Assembly (NCBI GenBank): GCA_013824645.1
Contig: PNOF01000005.1
Coordinates: 1 to 64,000 of the forward strand
Source: Syntrophus sp. (in: bacteria)
GTDB lineage: Bacteria > Desulfobacterota > Syntrophorhabdia > Syntrophorhabdales > Syntrophorhabdaceae
Direction of reading: 5' to 3'
Length of the DNA stretch: 64,000 nt
Shown here: one piece after another, positions 33,569 to 42,105 of the stretch
How the letters are laid out: every line of letters starts with the position of its first letter
Numbering within the stretch: the first letter of the stretch is position 1
The notes under the pieces: generated by a model
What the model was told of the DNA's origin: nothing
Seen by the model: only the letters and a program-made list of their open reading frames with translations
Databases searched by the model: none
Made by a program: the position numbers and the translations under genes

Positions 33569-34618
33569 TTGTATAAACAACCACTGATATATATCTTTAC
33601 TTCGGCTGCCCTCTTTGGAATCAGCCCACCTCTCGCAAAGCTGCTCGTGAAGAACATTCCTCCGGTTGCTTTGGCCGGATTTCTCTATTTAGGGGCATTT
33701 GTCGGGCTTTCTCTCTATTCGATAATCCGGGGGATCGTTTCTACTGAAAAGATAGGAAACACCAATTTAAAAAAAGAAGATTTGCCGTGGTTGGCTGGCG
33801 CTATACTTTCTGGTGGAATTATCTCCCCGATATGTCTGATGTTCGGATTAAGCCAGATTTCCGGCTTTACCACCTCATTGCTGCTCAATCTGGAAGGGAT
33901 TTTTACAGCGATCATTGCAGTTATCTTTTTCAAAGAGAATGCAGGAAAGAGGTTGTGGTTGGCATTGATGTGCATGACCTTAGCGGGTATTTTCTTAACC
34001 TGGGATTCAAGCCAGGGTAAGTTTAACTTACTTGGACCCTTATTAATTACCCTTTCCATGATCTTCTGGGGCATAGATAATAACCTGACCCGAAACATCT
34101 CAACAAGAAACCCGATGCAGATTACCCGTATTAAAGGATTGGTCTCAGGTTTAGCATCTATCTCTCTGGCATATGCTCTCGGAATGGGCATTACATGGGA
34201 TGTAACTATTTTTTATGCTCTGTTGCTGGGTTCTTTCAGCTATGGCATTAGCCTCGTGTTTTTCATTAAAGCCTTGGAGGGGTTAGGTTCTTTCCGAACG
34301 GGTATGTTTTTTAGTCTTGCCCCTTTTATCGGTGCCGTGATCTCCCTCATAATGCTTCAAGAGTGGATCGGTTGGGTAATGTTCCCTGCGATCATTCTCA
34401 CGGTGGCTGGTGTCTGGCTTATAAGCACTGAAAAGCATTTACATCTGCACTCACACCAGAAAGAGGTTCATACGCATTCACACAATCACAAAGATATTCA
34501 TCATATGCACGAACATACAGAACTTGTTCGAGAACCGCATGTTCATGAACACAAGCACCTTGAAGAGAATCATGTTCATTCGCACTGGCCTGATACACAT
34601 CATAGACACGAACATTAG
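33569..34618 (+). CDS. EamA/DMT-family transporter with His-rich C-terminal tail
   Basis: A 349-residue protein with about ten membrane segments in two EamA repeats (ALFGISPPLAKLLV at the start). The last 55 residues are a cytoplasmic or periplasmic tail in which His is about every second or third residue (HLHLHSHQKEVHTHSHNH). Such tails bind Zn, Ni or Co and could sense or buffer metal; cobalt import for B12 would fit the radical SAM enzymes, but this is speculation. The start is TTG 33569, with GGAAGGT eight bases upstream. Confidence 0.8.
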   Translation: MYKQPLIYIFTSAALFGISPPLAKLLVKNIPPVALAGFLYLGAFVGLSLYSIIRGIVSTEKIGNTNLKKEDLPWLAGAILSGGIISPICLMFGLSQISGFTTSLLLNLEGIFTAIIAVIFFKENAGKRLWLALMCMTLAGIFLTWDSSQGKFNLLGPLLITLSMIFWGIDNNLTRNISTRNPMQITRIKGLVSGLASISLAYALGMGITWDVTIFYALLLGSFSYGISLVFFIKALEGLGSFRTGMFFSLAPFIGAVISLIMLQEWIGWVMFPAIILTVAGVWLISTEKHLHLHSHQKEVHTHSHNHKDIHHMHEHTELVREPHVHEHKHLEENHVHSHWPDTHHRHEH

Positions 34619-34757
34619 CCAATAACACATCAAAGTTCATTTTTAGAGATTATCAACTGCAATCTTCTGCTGAACTCTGAATCTGATTTTAACGAGTATA
34701 GGAAGAAATAAAGGTTGAGAAATGCGACTGAGGAGAATATTGAGCACTGTTTTTAAT

Positions 34758-34793
34758 CCAGTTTTATCAGTTGAGATAAACTGATAAAACTGG
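34758..34793. repeat. Perfect 13-bp inverted repeat with 10-nt loop
   Basis: CCAGTTTTATCAG and CTGATAAAACTGG are exact reverse complements. It sits between convergent genes and may end transcription from either side, although no clear T tract follows. It has the same dimensions as the repeat at 1577-1612. Confidence 0.6.
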
Positions 34794-34800
34794 CTGAAGT

Positions 34801-35015
34801 GGCTGGAGGCACGGAGGAAAGGGTTCAGATGTGACGATATGACGGGCTCCTGCTGGCGCGTAGGCCAAAGTTAGATCATAAAAATAGGTTTGCCGGGTAC
34901 CCACGCGTTATCAAGAGATTAGAAAGCAACCAACAGCTACGTGGGTGGTAAACGTCGGAGCGCGCAGAGTCTGGCAGAGCGGTGCAGATGGACGCTTTCC
35001 TCCGTGCCTCCAGCC
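34801..35015. repeat. 215-bp element bounded by perfect 21-bp inverted repeats
   Basis: The left arm begins GGCTGGAGGCACGGAGGAAA and the right arm (34995-35015) is its exact reverse complement. Inside is a further hairpin (ACCCACG 34899-34905 with CGTGGGT 34940-34946). No ORF is contained. It could be a small non-autonomous mobile element or a structured RNA with a long closing stem. It fills most of the 450-bp gap between the transporter and the beta-lactamase-fold gene. Confidence 0.6.
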
Positions 35016-35068
35016 GGTCTTAAAAGAAGTTAACTCAACCAAACAAGAAGGAAATGCTCAGAAACTAA

Positions 35069-36874
35069 TCACTGCGTAGAGATTTTGCGGAGCTGATAGC
35101 CTGAGTATTGGAGGCATTCCTTGCCGTCGATGGTGATGGCGCGAATTGTCTCTCCCATGCCGCTGCCCAGACCGAGAATGATCGCCTCCGTATCGGAGAC
35201 AGGGGCGATAGGTAATTTCACCGAGCCTTCGGCAAGGAGCGGCGTATAGTATTCAATCAGAAGAAAACCATCCTGACGACCAATGCGAACACCATCAAAG
35301 AAAAGAACATCGTTTCCCGCGTTTACAATTTCATAAGCTCCGATGCGATCCAACCATTTTTCCGGAACTGAAGGAGGGCTAATCTTTTCCCCGAAAACCA
35401 TATCAAGGCCCTGTGAGCGGGCAAGCAAAAATTCACGACCGGCAACAACAACCCGGGATACACCTACATCGTCCAGCTCTCTAAGGCTTATAGGAATCAG
35501 ACCGAAAAGCTTGTATTTCATGGCCAACATCCCGTCGGCACGGGGAATAAGACTCACTGTATTGCCAAATATTTCCGCCTTAAGAAAATCTGATTTCTCA
35601 TAAGCTTTGATGAGACCAATAGGGGTGGCATAATGGCCCGTATAGAGGCTTACCTCTTCGGGAGATAAAGACTTGGGGCTTTTCTGAGGCCTTACCCACC
35701 GGGGTTGTTTGATGCCGGTCTTTACTTCCAGGGCCAGTATCAATGCCTCAATTGCCACATTGTCCACCGCGGGCCGGGTAGACGAATTAGTGAGAACAAC
35801 GACACCGAGCTTCTGTTCCGGCAGAACAAGGAGCTGACTATTAAAAGAGGGCAACGATCCGCCGTGGTGTGCCACCGGTCCTGCATTTTTTATTTCCGTA
35901 TTGCCCATGCCGTCTAAGGCCCAGCCAAGGCCAATGTAGATACCCATATCAAGGGGCACTTTGATATTTTGCGGGCGCAGCATCTCGGCCAGCGTTTCCC
36001 GTTTGATGATCTGATGCTCGCCGGATATACCGCCCGTAAGGACCATTTGCATAAAACGTCCCAGATCAACAGCACTGGATAGCAAGCCAGTAGCGGGAAG
36101 ATCGCGAATACTTAATTCATTGGTTACATCACCGTCTTTGTATCCTTTGGCTACCACCATGCCGGTTTTCGTGGAGAAGGACGAATTGTCCATGCCGATT
36201 GGACCCAATATGGATTCATCCATATAAGAGGCATAACTTTTCCCGCTCACCCTCTCGATAACGCCGCCCAGCAAGGTCACGCCAAGATTGGAATAGGAAT
36301 AGACAGACTCAGGCGGATACGCCAGATATTCATCTTTGATCTCCTTAATCACCTTTGTAAAAGGTTCAGGTTTACTGGAAAAGATACCCTTATATAAGTT
36401 CGCGGGCAAGCCGGAATGATGGGTCATCAAATTCCGTGGCGTAATCCTGCCTTCTCCGGGAAAACGGGTCTTGATAGAAAACTCCGGCAGATACGTTGTC
36501 AGGGATTCATCAATATTGATCTTGCCCTGCTCCGCCAGTTGCATGATTGCCGTTGCGGTAAATAGTTTCGAGATTGAGGCAACCCGATAGACCGTTTGGG
36601 GTGTCGCCGGGATTTTGTTTTCCTTGTCGGCATAGCCGAAACCTTGTGCCCAGATAAGGCCCTTGTCATCGACAAGGGCTACGCTCAAACCCGTTACTTT
36701 ATTCTTCTCCATCTCTTTGCGGGCCAACTGGGAGATAGACTCCTTAACGCACTCGTAGTCGGCACACGAGACAGTTGCAAATCTCGGAGGGGTTGTCGAG
36801 CATCCATTGAGAAGGAAAAAACTGATGGCAATAAAGATTGCCAATGTAAAGCTGTCCCTTGTGCAGATCTTCAT
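35069..36874 (-). CDS. Beta-lactamase-family serine hydrolase lipoprotein
   Basis: A 601-residue protein with a lipobox (FLLNGCS), so it is exported and anchored. The catalytic domain (about 45-390) has SISK with the nucleophile, YSYSNLG as the second motif and HHGG as the third, as in class C-like beta-lactamases and esterases. The C-terminal 200 residues form a separate beta-rich domain seen in many such hydrolases. It lies 26 bp upstream of a dedicated ACP in the transcript order ABC-ACP-hydrolase. It may hydrolyse or transesterify the exported product in the periplasm; a role in antibiotic resistance is less likely. Confidence 0.8.
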   Translation of the reverse strand: MKICTRDSFTLAIFIAISFFLLNGCSTTPPRFATVSCADYECVKESISQLARKEMEKNKVTGLSVALVDDKGLIWAQGFGYADKENKIPATPQTVYRVASISKLFTATAIMQLAEQGKINIDESLTTYLPEFSIKTRFPGEGRITPRNLMTHHSGLPANLYKGIFSSKPEPFTKVIKEIKDEYLAYPPESVYSYSNLGVTLLGGVIERVSGKSYASYMDESILGPIGMDNSSFSTKTGMVVAKGYKDGDVTNELSIRDLPATGLLSSAVDLGRFMQMVLTGGISGEHQIIKRETLAEMLRPQNIKVPLDMGIYIGLGWALDGMGNTEIKNAGPVAHHGGSLPSFNSQLLVLPEQKLGVVVLTNSSTRPAVDNVAIEALILALEVKTGIKQPRWVRPQKSPKSLSPEEVSLYTGHYATPIGLIKAYEKSDFLKAEIFGNTVSLIPRADGMLAMKYKLFGLIPISLRELDDVGVSRVVVAGREFLLARSQGLDMVFGEKISPPSVPEKWLDRIGAYEIVNAGNDVLFFDGVRIGRQDGFLLIEYYTPLLAEGSVKLPIAPVSDTEAIILGLGSGMGETIRAITIDGKECLQYSGYQLRKISTQ

Positions 36875-36900
36875 TTCATCTCCTGGTGTCGCGGGGAAAG

Positions 36901-37197
36901 CTATTTTACAGACAATCCTTGTTCGGTATGTTGCCTGATAAATTCGGCCAGAGTGTTAATCGACTTGAAGATCCTGCGGCTTGTTTCCTGCGCGTCAATT
37001 TTGACATGATACGTTTTTTCAATGGCCACCACTATTTCAACAGCGTCAAGCGAATCAAGGCCGAAAGCTGATTCGGGGCCGATGATAGGATCATCCAAAG
37101 ACATATCATCGGGCATGGGGTCGAGCACGTTGCATACTTTGACAATGAGTTCTACTAATTCTTTTTCCAGTCCTTCTTTTTCAAACCATTTCATCAT
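36901..37197 (-). CDS. Acyl carrier protein of the export module
   Basis: A 98-residue ACP with AFGLDSLDAVEIVVAIEK as attachment motif. It has a longer N terminus (MMKWFEKEGLEKELVELIV) and C terminus than the other two. It is in one transcription unit with the ABC exporter, the BtrH-like protein B and the hydrolase, so it may be the donor from which BtrH-like enzymes take the acyl chain, in the way that BtrI serves BtrH. Its spacing to the ABC permease gene is 20 bp. Confidence 0.88.
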   Translation of the reverse strand: MMKWFEKEGLEKELVELIVKVCNVLDPMPDDMSLDDPIIGPESAFGLDSLDAVEIVVAIEKTYHVKIDAQETSRRIFKSINTLAEFIRQHTEQGLSVK

Positions 37198-37217
37198 GTA
37201 AACCTTCCATCGTAGTG

Positions 37218-38573
37218 TTACTGAATTCGGATACGTCCTTTCCGGGACAGATTAAACCATGCTATCAGCGTCGTTACAAGAAAAAAAAGCACCAATAACA
37301 TGACATCAGGCAGGACAGACCACAAACTGCCTCCGCGGACAAAAACGTCCAGAAACGCGTTGAGCCCCCAGGCAAGAGGAGAGAAGAGACTTATTTTCTG
37401 CATCATTGCCGGCATAACATAGACGGGCACCATAATCCCGCCGATAGCTGCGGCAATGACCACGGAAACAGCGCCGAAAGTGGAAGCTTGCTCGTATGTC
37501 CGTGCCATCGTTCCCAAGAGAATGCCATACCCGCAGGCAGCCACAGCCGCGCTGAGGGCGATTATCATAAGGGTAACCGGTGATGGACCCGTTTCGAGCA
37601 CAGGGGTCCCAAGCAGAGGCAGGAGGAACTTTCCCACGGCGATAATGAGTCCGAACTGGGCCATGCATATGAGTACGTAAGCAACTATTTTTCCGGTGAG
37701 TATGGTCAAACACGACATGGGCATGGTAAGGAGACGGACAAGCATCCCGCTCTGCCTTTCCCTGATAAGTGAGCCTCCCAGGGGAACAACAATAAAAAAC
37801 ATGCCAAAAAGCGTCCAGGCGGGGATGTTCTGCTGGACTGTATTGGGGGTTTTTGCGTGCTTTCCAAGCTGGGCAGTGCTTTCCCTGACAGCCATAATCG
37901 GCGTTTTGTCCCAGGCAACACTGAGAACGGGAAGTGATTTTTTCACCTCTTCCGACCACATGGCTCCCATGGACTTTTTCGCAGCGGCTTCAATCTCAAG
38001 AGGAAGAAGCGCGGCGAAGGCCTTGATTTTTTCGTCGGTTTCAATACCGATAAGCGCCTTTTCCAGAGAACCCGTAACACTCGTCCGAACGGTCTCTGTC
38101 ACGGTCGGGTCAAAGTAGACCGTGAGATCGGGCACAGTGACGGTTTTTTTCTTCTTGGATGTTTTTTTTGTGTCACCGGAGGAGAGGGAGTTTCGCGCGG
38201 CTTGCTTTGCATTATAAATAAAGGCCTTCGTCGTCCCTTCAGGAACGATGATGGCAAGCTGGTAATCGCCTTTTGCAACAGCACTTTTGGCAGTCTCCAC
38301 ATCGATTGTTTTTCCTTTCAGTTCCTTGACAAGCTCTAATGCATCCACCTTTTTTAAGACCTCTTCGAGTTTTGGCCCCACCATTTGCCCATCCCTATCC
38401 AGAAAAAGCGTTTTTATCTTCGTTTCACCTATGGATTTAAGGATATTCTGCTGGACAAGGGTAGTAACAATAACGAGGACGACGGGCATCAGGAATATGA
38501 CGAGAAGACCGGCGTAATCCCGGAAGAGGAGTAAAAGTTCTTTGTATATGTTTGGCCAGAGTTTACCCATCAC
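37218..38573 (-). CDS. ABC-2 type exporter permease
   Basis: A 451-residue permease with one membrane helix near residues 18-40, a long extracytoplasmic domain (about 45-255, with the Lys-rich stretch KKTSKKKKTVTV), and five to six helices from about 258 onward. This is the layout of YhhJ/NatB-like ABC-2 permeases, which export lipids, drugs or ions. It is separated by 7 bp from its ATPase. It probably exports the BtrH-conjugated product, in addition to the MMPL route. Confidence 0.85.
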   Translation of the reverse strand: MMGKLWPNIYKELLLLFRDYAGLLVIFLMPVVLVIVTTLVQQNILKSIGETKIKTLFLDRDGQMVGPKLEEVLKKVDALELVKELKGKTIDVETAKSAVAKGDYQLAIIVPEGTTKAFIYNAKQAARNSLSSGDTKKTSKKKKTVTVPDLTVYFDPTVTETVRTSVTGSLEKALIGIETDEKIKAFAALLPLEIEAAAKKSMGAMWSEEVKKSLPVLSVAWDKTPIMAVRESTAQLGKHAKTPNTVQQNIPAWTLFGMFFIVVPLGGSLIRERQSGMLVRLLTMPMSCLTILTGKIVAYVLICMAQFGLIIAVGKFLLPLLGTPVLETGPSPVTLMIIALSAAVAACGYGILLGTMARTYEQASTFGAVSVVIAAAIGGIMVPVYVMPAMMQKISLFSPLAWGLNAFLDVFVRGGSLWSVLPDVMLLVLFFLVTTLIAWFNLSRKGRIRIQ

Positions 38574-38580
38574 AACTCCA

Positions 38581-39357
38581 TCAATCTCTTAAGTGCTTTC
38601 CGGTAAGGGCAATAAAAACATCCTCCAGATTGGCGCACCCGGGGATGCGCTTAATCAGTTCCTCCGGTGTCCCTTCCGCAATGATACCGCCGGCATCCAT
38701 AATTGCCACAGAGGAACAGAGGCCCTCCACCTCACCTATATAGTGTGTTGTATAAACCATGGTGGTGCTCTCCTTAATTGAGGAAAGCTTTTCGAGGATG
38801 AGGTTTCTCGATTGGGGATCAATCCCCACTGTAGGTTCGTCGAGAAAGAGGACCTTCGGTTTGTTGAGAATACCTGCCGCCAGATTGGCCCGCCGCTTCA
38901 TTCCCCCCGAATAGGCATAGACGTAATGGTCTGCGTGTTCTTCCAGACCGACAAAGTCGATACATTCCGATATCCTCTGTTCAAGCGCTTTGCCGCGTAG
39001 TCCTGAGACACGTCCAAGAAAACGGAGATTTTCACGGGCTGACAGGTTTGGATAAAGGGCCACTTCCTGGGGTACATATCCGATCAGCTTTTTCACTTCC
39101 TGTGGGTATCGAACTATGTCTATCCCGTAAATGGTAACACTCCCGCTCGTGGGTTTCATGAGCGTACTCATCATGGAGATTGCCGTTGTCTTGCCGGCCC
39201 CGTTGGGGCCAAGGAGACCAAAAATCTCTCTTTCGGTGATGGAGATGTTAAAACCCTTTACAGCAGGCTGTGATGACCCCGGATATATCTTCTTCAGGTC
39301 CCGGGCCACGAGCATCTTTGTGTCAGGTATCTGTTCTGTCACCTTACTATTTCCCAC
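38581..39357 (-). CDS. ABC exporter ATP-binding protein
   Basis: A 258-residue ATPase: Walker A GPNGAGKTT, signature YSGGMKRR, Walker B VLFLDEPTVGID, and the switch His in YTTHY. It starts at GTG 39357, inside the end of BtrH-like gene B (19-bp overlap), and forms an exporter with the next gene. Its first codons also occur as stubs behind BtrH-like genes A and C, which shows that the ancestral order was BtrH then ABC ATPase. Confidence 0.92.
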   Translation of the reverse strand: MGNSKVTEQIPDTKMLVARDLKKIYPGSSQPAVKGFNISITEREIFGLLGPNGAGKTTAISMMSTLMKPTSGSVTIYGIDIVRYPQEVKKLIGYVPQEVALYPNLSARENLRFLGRVSGLRGKALEQRISECIDFVGLEEHADHYVYAYSGGMKRRANLAAGILNKPKVLFLDEPTVGIDPQSRNLILEKLSSIKESTTMVYTTHYIGEVEGLCSSVAIMDAGGIIAEGTPEELIKRIPGCANLEDVFIALTGKHLRD

Positions 39358-40355
39358 AAATCTTTATATAACTGATATTCTTTCCCGGCGCAATCAAGAA
39401 TGATGTCACTTAAGCGGTCGAAATTGTCTCCGTCAGAAGCCCTGTTTTTGCAAATTCTCGCTCCATGAAGGGCAAACTCACGCCATTCATCACCTATGGC
39501 CATCATCCTCTTTGACATTTCCAGATATCGATCATCACCGGTGATATGTGCCGCTTCGTGAAGGAAGGCGGCATACATGAGGCGAAATCCGCCTCCGCCG
39601 GTGCCGATCTCTTCCTGCATCCTGATGGCATGTCCGAGATAGAGAGGGACTCTGCGTTCTCCATATTTTTCCGGCCACTTTTTTAAGGCTTTTGCATACG
39701 TTTTGATACCCCACACGCCGATCAGGGGGAAGGGCACATGGATCATGACATGGCAAACCTCTTTGATCCCTTTCCGTATGGCAGGTAAAAAATCGACATT
39801 GTCCGGGGTATCCGATGGATAGTACATGACACCTTTTGGTGCCATCGCGCCTTTACAGAAACGGGCTTTCATGAGATCTTTGCGGGAACAAACAGTAAGC
39901 ACCTCACAAACAGGATCACTGATGAGATAATCGTTGCCGTTTCTGCCATAGACAATGAGGTTGTGAGCGTTGAAATGAAACCGCACGATATCGGGCACAT
40001 AAGGGAGCCAGTACAAGCCTGCCCTGATACCCACCGGAATACCTCTGTCGATGGTTCTGTCGAGGGCATCCATCCCCTTTTCAGGGTCCTTGAACGTGAA
40101 TATCTCAAAACGAACACCAAGCCGTTTAGCTGTGTTCTTCATAATCTTTCCAGGCATATTGCGGAAAGCAATCAGCGGCATCTCCATCATCTTTATATAG
40201 GAAAAATATCCGAAAAAGAGGCCTGAACCTATGCCGAAAACCAGAGGTTCCGAGACCTCGATGCCGTAATTACAAAGAAGGCTTGCGATAGACCCACTTT
40301 CGCAGTGGGCAGAGATGCGGTGTATGAAATCTTTATCTTTTTTCTTTAATGTCAT
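39339..40355 (-). CDS. BtrH-like acyltransferase B (papain-like fold)
   Basis: A 338-residue paralogue of A and C, aligned without gaps along most of its length. The presumed triad is kept: Cys in AHCESGSIASLL, His in FHFNAHNLIVYG, Asp in YLISDPV. Upstream it abuts the small partner B; downstream it overlaps the ABC ATPase by 19 bp. As it alone still connects to the exporter, it may be the ancestral copy. Expected reaction: acyl transfer from ACP to an amine or hydroxyl acceptor. Confidence 0.78.
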   Translation of the reverse strand: MTLKKKDKDFIHRISAHCESGSIASLLCNYGIEVSEPLVFGIGSGLFFGYFSYIKMMEMPLIAFRNMPGKIMKNTAKRLGVRFEIFTFKDPEKGMDALDRTIDRGIPVGIRAGLYWLPYVPDIVRFHFNAHNLIVYGRNGNDYLISDPVCEVLTVCSRKDLMKARFCKGAMAPKGVMYYPSDTPDNVDFLPAIRKGIKEVCHVMIHVPFPLIGVWGIKTYAKALKKWPEKYGERRVPLYLGHAIRMQEEIGTGGGGFRLMYAAFLHEAAHITGDDRYLEMSKRMMAIGDEWREFALHGARICKNRASDGDNFDRLSDIILDCAGKEYQLYKDLWEIVR

Positions 40356-40748
40356 TTATGGTGTTTCTTTCAACTGTTCTACGGTTATATTAAAAACCGA
40401 GGCATAGCGTTTCAGCGCCTCGTCATCGAGGCTGTTAAAGCCGCGGGGTTTAAGGTGCCGCTTCACCCGCCATCTTGGCAACCCGACGTATTGAGCAAGG
40501 ACTTTCGCATCCATCATATGTCTGTTCATATGGTACGCCAGTGGGCTCAGTTCACCTTTTTTGACCTTTTCCAGCACGCCGGCAAGGTCTTCACTAACGG
40601 ATTCCCAGAATTTGTCGTTGGCGATGTTTAGGGGTTCCCATCCGGAACTCAGGACACGCACATAGTCTCCATTTTCGTCGGGGACATAATATTTATGAGA
40701 GAAACCGCCATACTTACCTCCGTCCATAGGAACATCTTTTTTTTCCAT
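40356..40748 (-). CDS. Small helix-turn-helix-like partner protein B
   Basis: A 130-residue paralogue of partners A and C, with SSGWEPLNIANDKFWESV in the N-terminal half and LPRWRVKRHLKPRGF in the HTH-like C-terminal half. Its stop is directly followed by the BtrH-like B start. The N-terminal segment (GGKYGGFSHKYYVPDENG) is the most variable part among copies, and may set specificity. Confidence 0.65.
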   Translation of the reverse strand: MEKKDVPMDGGKYGGFSHKYYVPDENGDYVRVLSSGWEPLNIANDKFWESVSEDLAGVLEKVKKGELSPLAYHMNRHMMDAKVLAQYVGLPRWRVKRHLKPRGFNSLDDEALKRYASVFNITVEQLKETP

Positions 40749-41024
40749 ATCCCTAAAATGTACCCTTTTACATTATTTATTATTCCGGCCTTGTTCCATT
40801 GCCGGTCAATCTACCTCACTCTTCTTTTGTGATATACCCTGCAAGATGGTATATCACATCAATCAGAAATACACCAAGTACAAACTCTTGTGGTATTGGG
40901 ATTAACTGTGCCACACCGGGGTAATCTTTGTCAATTGAATTGTTGCTGGAAGCCATTCCACGGGGTATTTGTTCATATCCTGAAACCCTTGAGAAAGAAC
41001 CGCACCATGGCGGACAATTAAGGC

Positions 41025-41084
41025 ATGGATTTCATGAAAGTCATACAGGAAAAAAGAAGCATCATGAAATATCAAGATATCCTT
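41025..41084 (+). pseudogene. 5' stub of the nitroreductase gene
   Basis: ATG at 41025 opens MDFMKVIQEKRSIMKY, matching the intact nitroreductase (MDFLKVIQERRSIRKY) at 42721. The promoter is recognisable but mutated (TTGAGA and GACAAT instead of TTGACA and GATAAT). The match stops after about 20 codons, at the end of BtrH-like gene C. This is a tandem duplication joint. The rest of the gap 40749-41024 is the conserved upstream region of unit B. Confidence 0.8.
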
Positions 41085-41088
41085 TCCG

Positions 41089-42105
41089 TCACTTTACTAT
41101 TTCCCACAAATCTTTATAGAGCTGATATTCTTTTCCGGCGCAATCAAGGATGATGTCACTTAAGCGGTCGAAATTGTCTCCGTCAGAAGATCTGTTTTTG
41201 CAAATCCTTGCGCCATAGAGGGCAAACTCCCGCCATCGGTCGCCTATGGCCGTCATCCTTTTTGACATCTCCAGAAAACGATCATCACCGGTGATATGGG
41301 CCGCTTCATGAAGAAAGGCGGCATAGATGAGGCGAAACCCACCTCCTCCTGTTCCGATTTCCTCCTGCATCCTTATGGCATGTCCGAGATAGAGGGGAAG
41401 CCTCCGTTTTTCATGTCTTTCCGGCCACCGTCTCAAGGCTTTCGCGAACATCCTGATACCCCCCACACCAATCAAAGGGAAGGGGAAATGGATCATGACA
41501 TAACAGACCTCCCTGATCCCTTTTCGTATGGCCTGTGAAAAATCGACCTTTTCCGGCACTTCCGACAGACAGTACATCTTACCTCTGGGGGCAAGCAGGC
41601 CTTCAGCAAAACGGGCTTTCATGAGGTCCTTGCGGGGACAGACAACAGGATAATCAAAAACAGGGTCGCTCACGAGATAGTCGTTGCCGTTTCTGCCATA
41701 GACAACAATAGTATGGGCATTAAAATGAAACCGCATTGCATCAGGCATATAAGGGAGCCAGAAGACACCGGTCCGGACGCCAGCAGGAACGCCATTGTCG
41801 ATGACCCTGTCAAGGGCATCCATTGCCTTTTCAGGGTCATGAAACTTAAATGTCTCAAAACGGACGCCGAGTCGTTTCGCTGTGTTCTTCAATATTCTCC
41901 CCGGCATATTACGAAAGGTGATCGTCGGCATCCCCTGGACCTTTATGAAGGGAAAATATCCAAAGAAGATGCCTGACCCTATGCCGAAGACAAGAGGTTC
42001 CGAGGCCTCGATCCCGTAATTGAGAAGAAGGTTCGAGGTAGACCCGCTCTCACAGTGGGCAGACTGGCGATGAATAAACTCCTTATCTATGCTTTTTAAT
42101 ATCAT
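41089..42105 (-). CDS. BtrH-like acyltransferase C (papain-like fold)
   Basis: Third 338-residue paralogue, with Cys in AHCESGSTSNLL, His in FHFNAHTIVVYG and Asp in YLVSDPV conserved. After its stop the sequence still matches the first codons of the ABC ATPase (GNSKVTE) and then changes to the nitroreductase stub, so it has lost its link to the exporter. It abuts the small partner C. Sequence differences among A, B and C are spread evenly, which suggests selection to keep all three. Confidence 0.78.
   Translation of the reverse strand: MILKSIDKEFIHRQSAHCESGSTSNLLLNYGIEASEPLVFGIGSGIFFGYFPFIKVQGMPTITFRNMPGRILKNTAKRLGVRFETFKFHDPEKAMDALDRVIDNGVPAGVRTGVFWLPYMPDAMRFHFNAHTIVVYGRNGNDYLVSDPVFDYPVVCPRKDLMKARFAEGLLAPRGKMYCLSEVPEKVDFSQAIRKGIREVCYVMIHFPFPLIGVGGIRMFAKALRRWPERHEKRRLPLYLGHAIRMQEEIGTGGGGFRLIYAAFLHEAAHITGDDRFLEMSKRMTAIGDRWREFALYGARICKNRSSDGDNFDRLSDIILDCAGKEYQLYKDLWEIVK

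Noticed and set aside
34801-35015. Retron msr-msd
   Set aside because: Inverted repeats bound a structured segment, but there is no reverse transcriptase gene nearby.
35069-36874. Antibiotic-resistance beta-lactamase
   Set aside because: The motifs fit the wider serine hydrolase family, the protein is an anchored 601-residue lipoprotein with an extra domain, and the context is biosynthetic.
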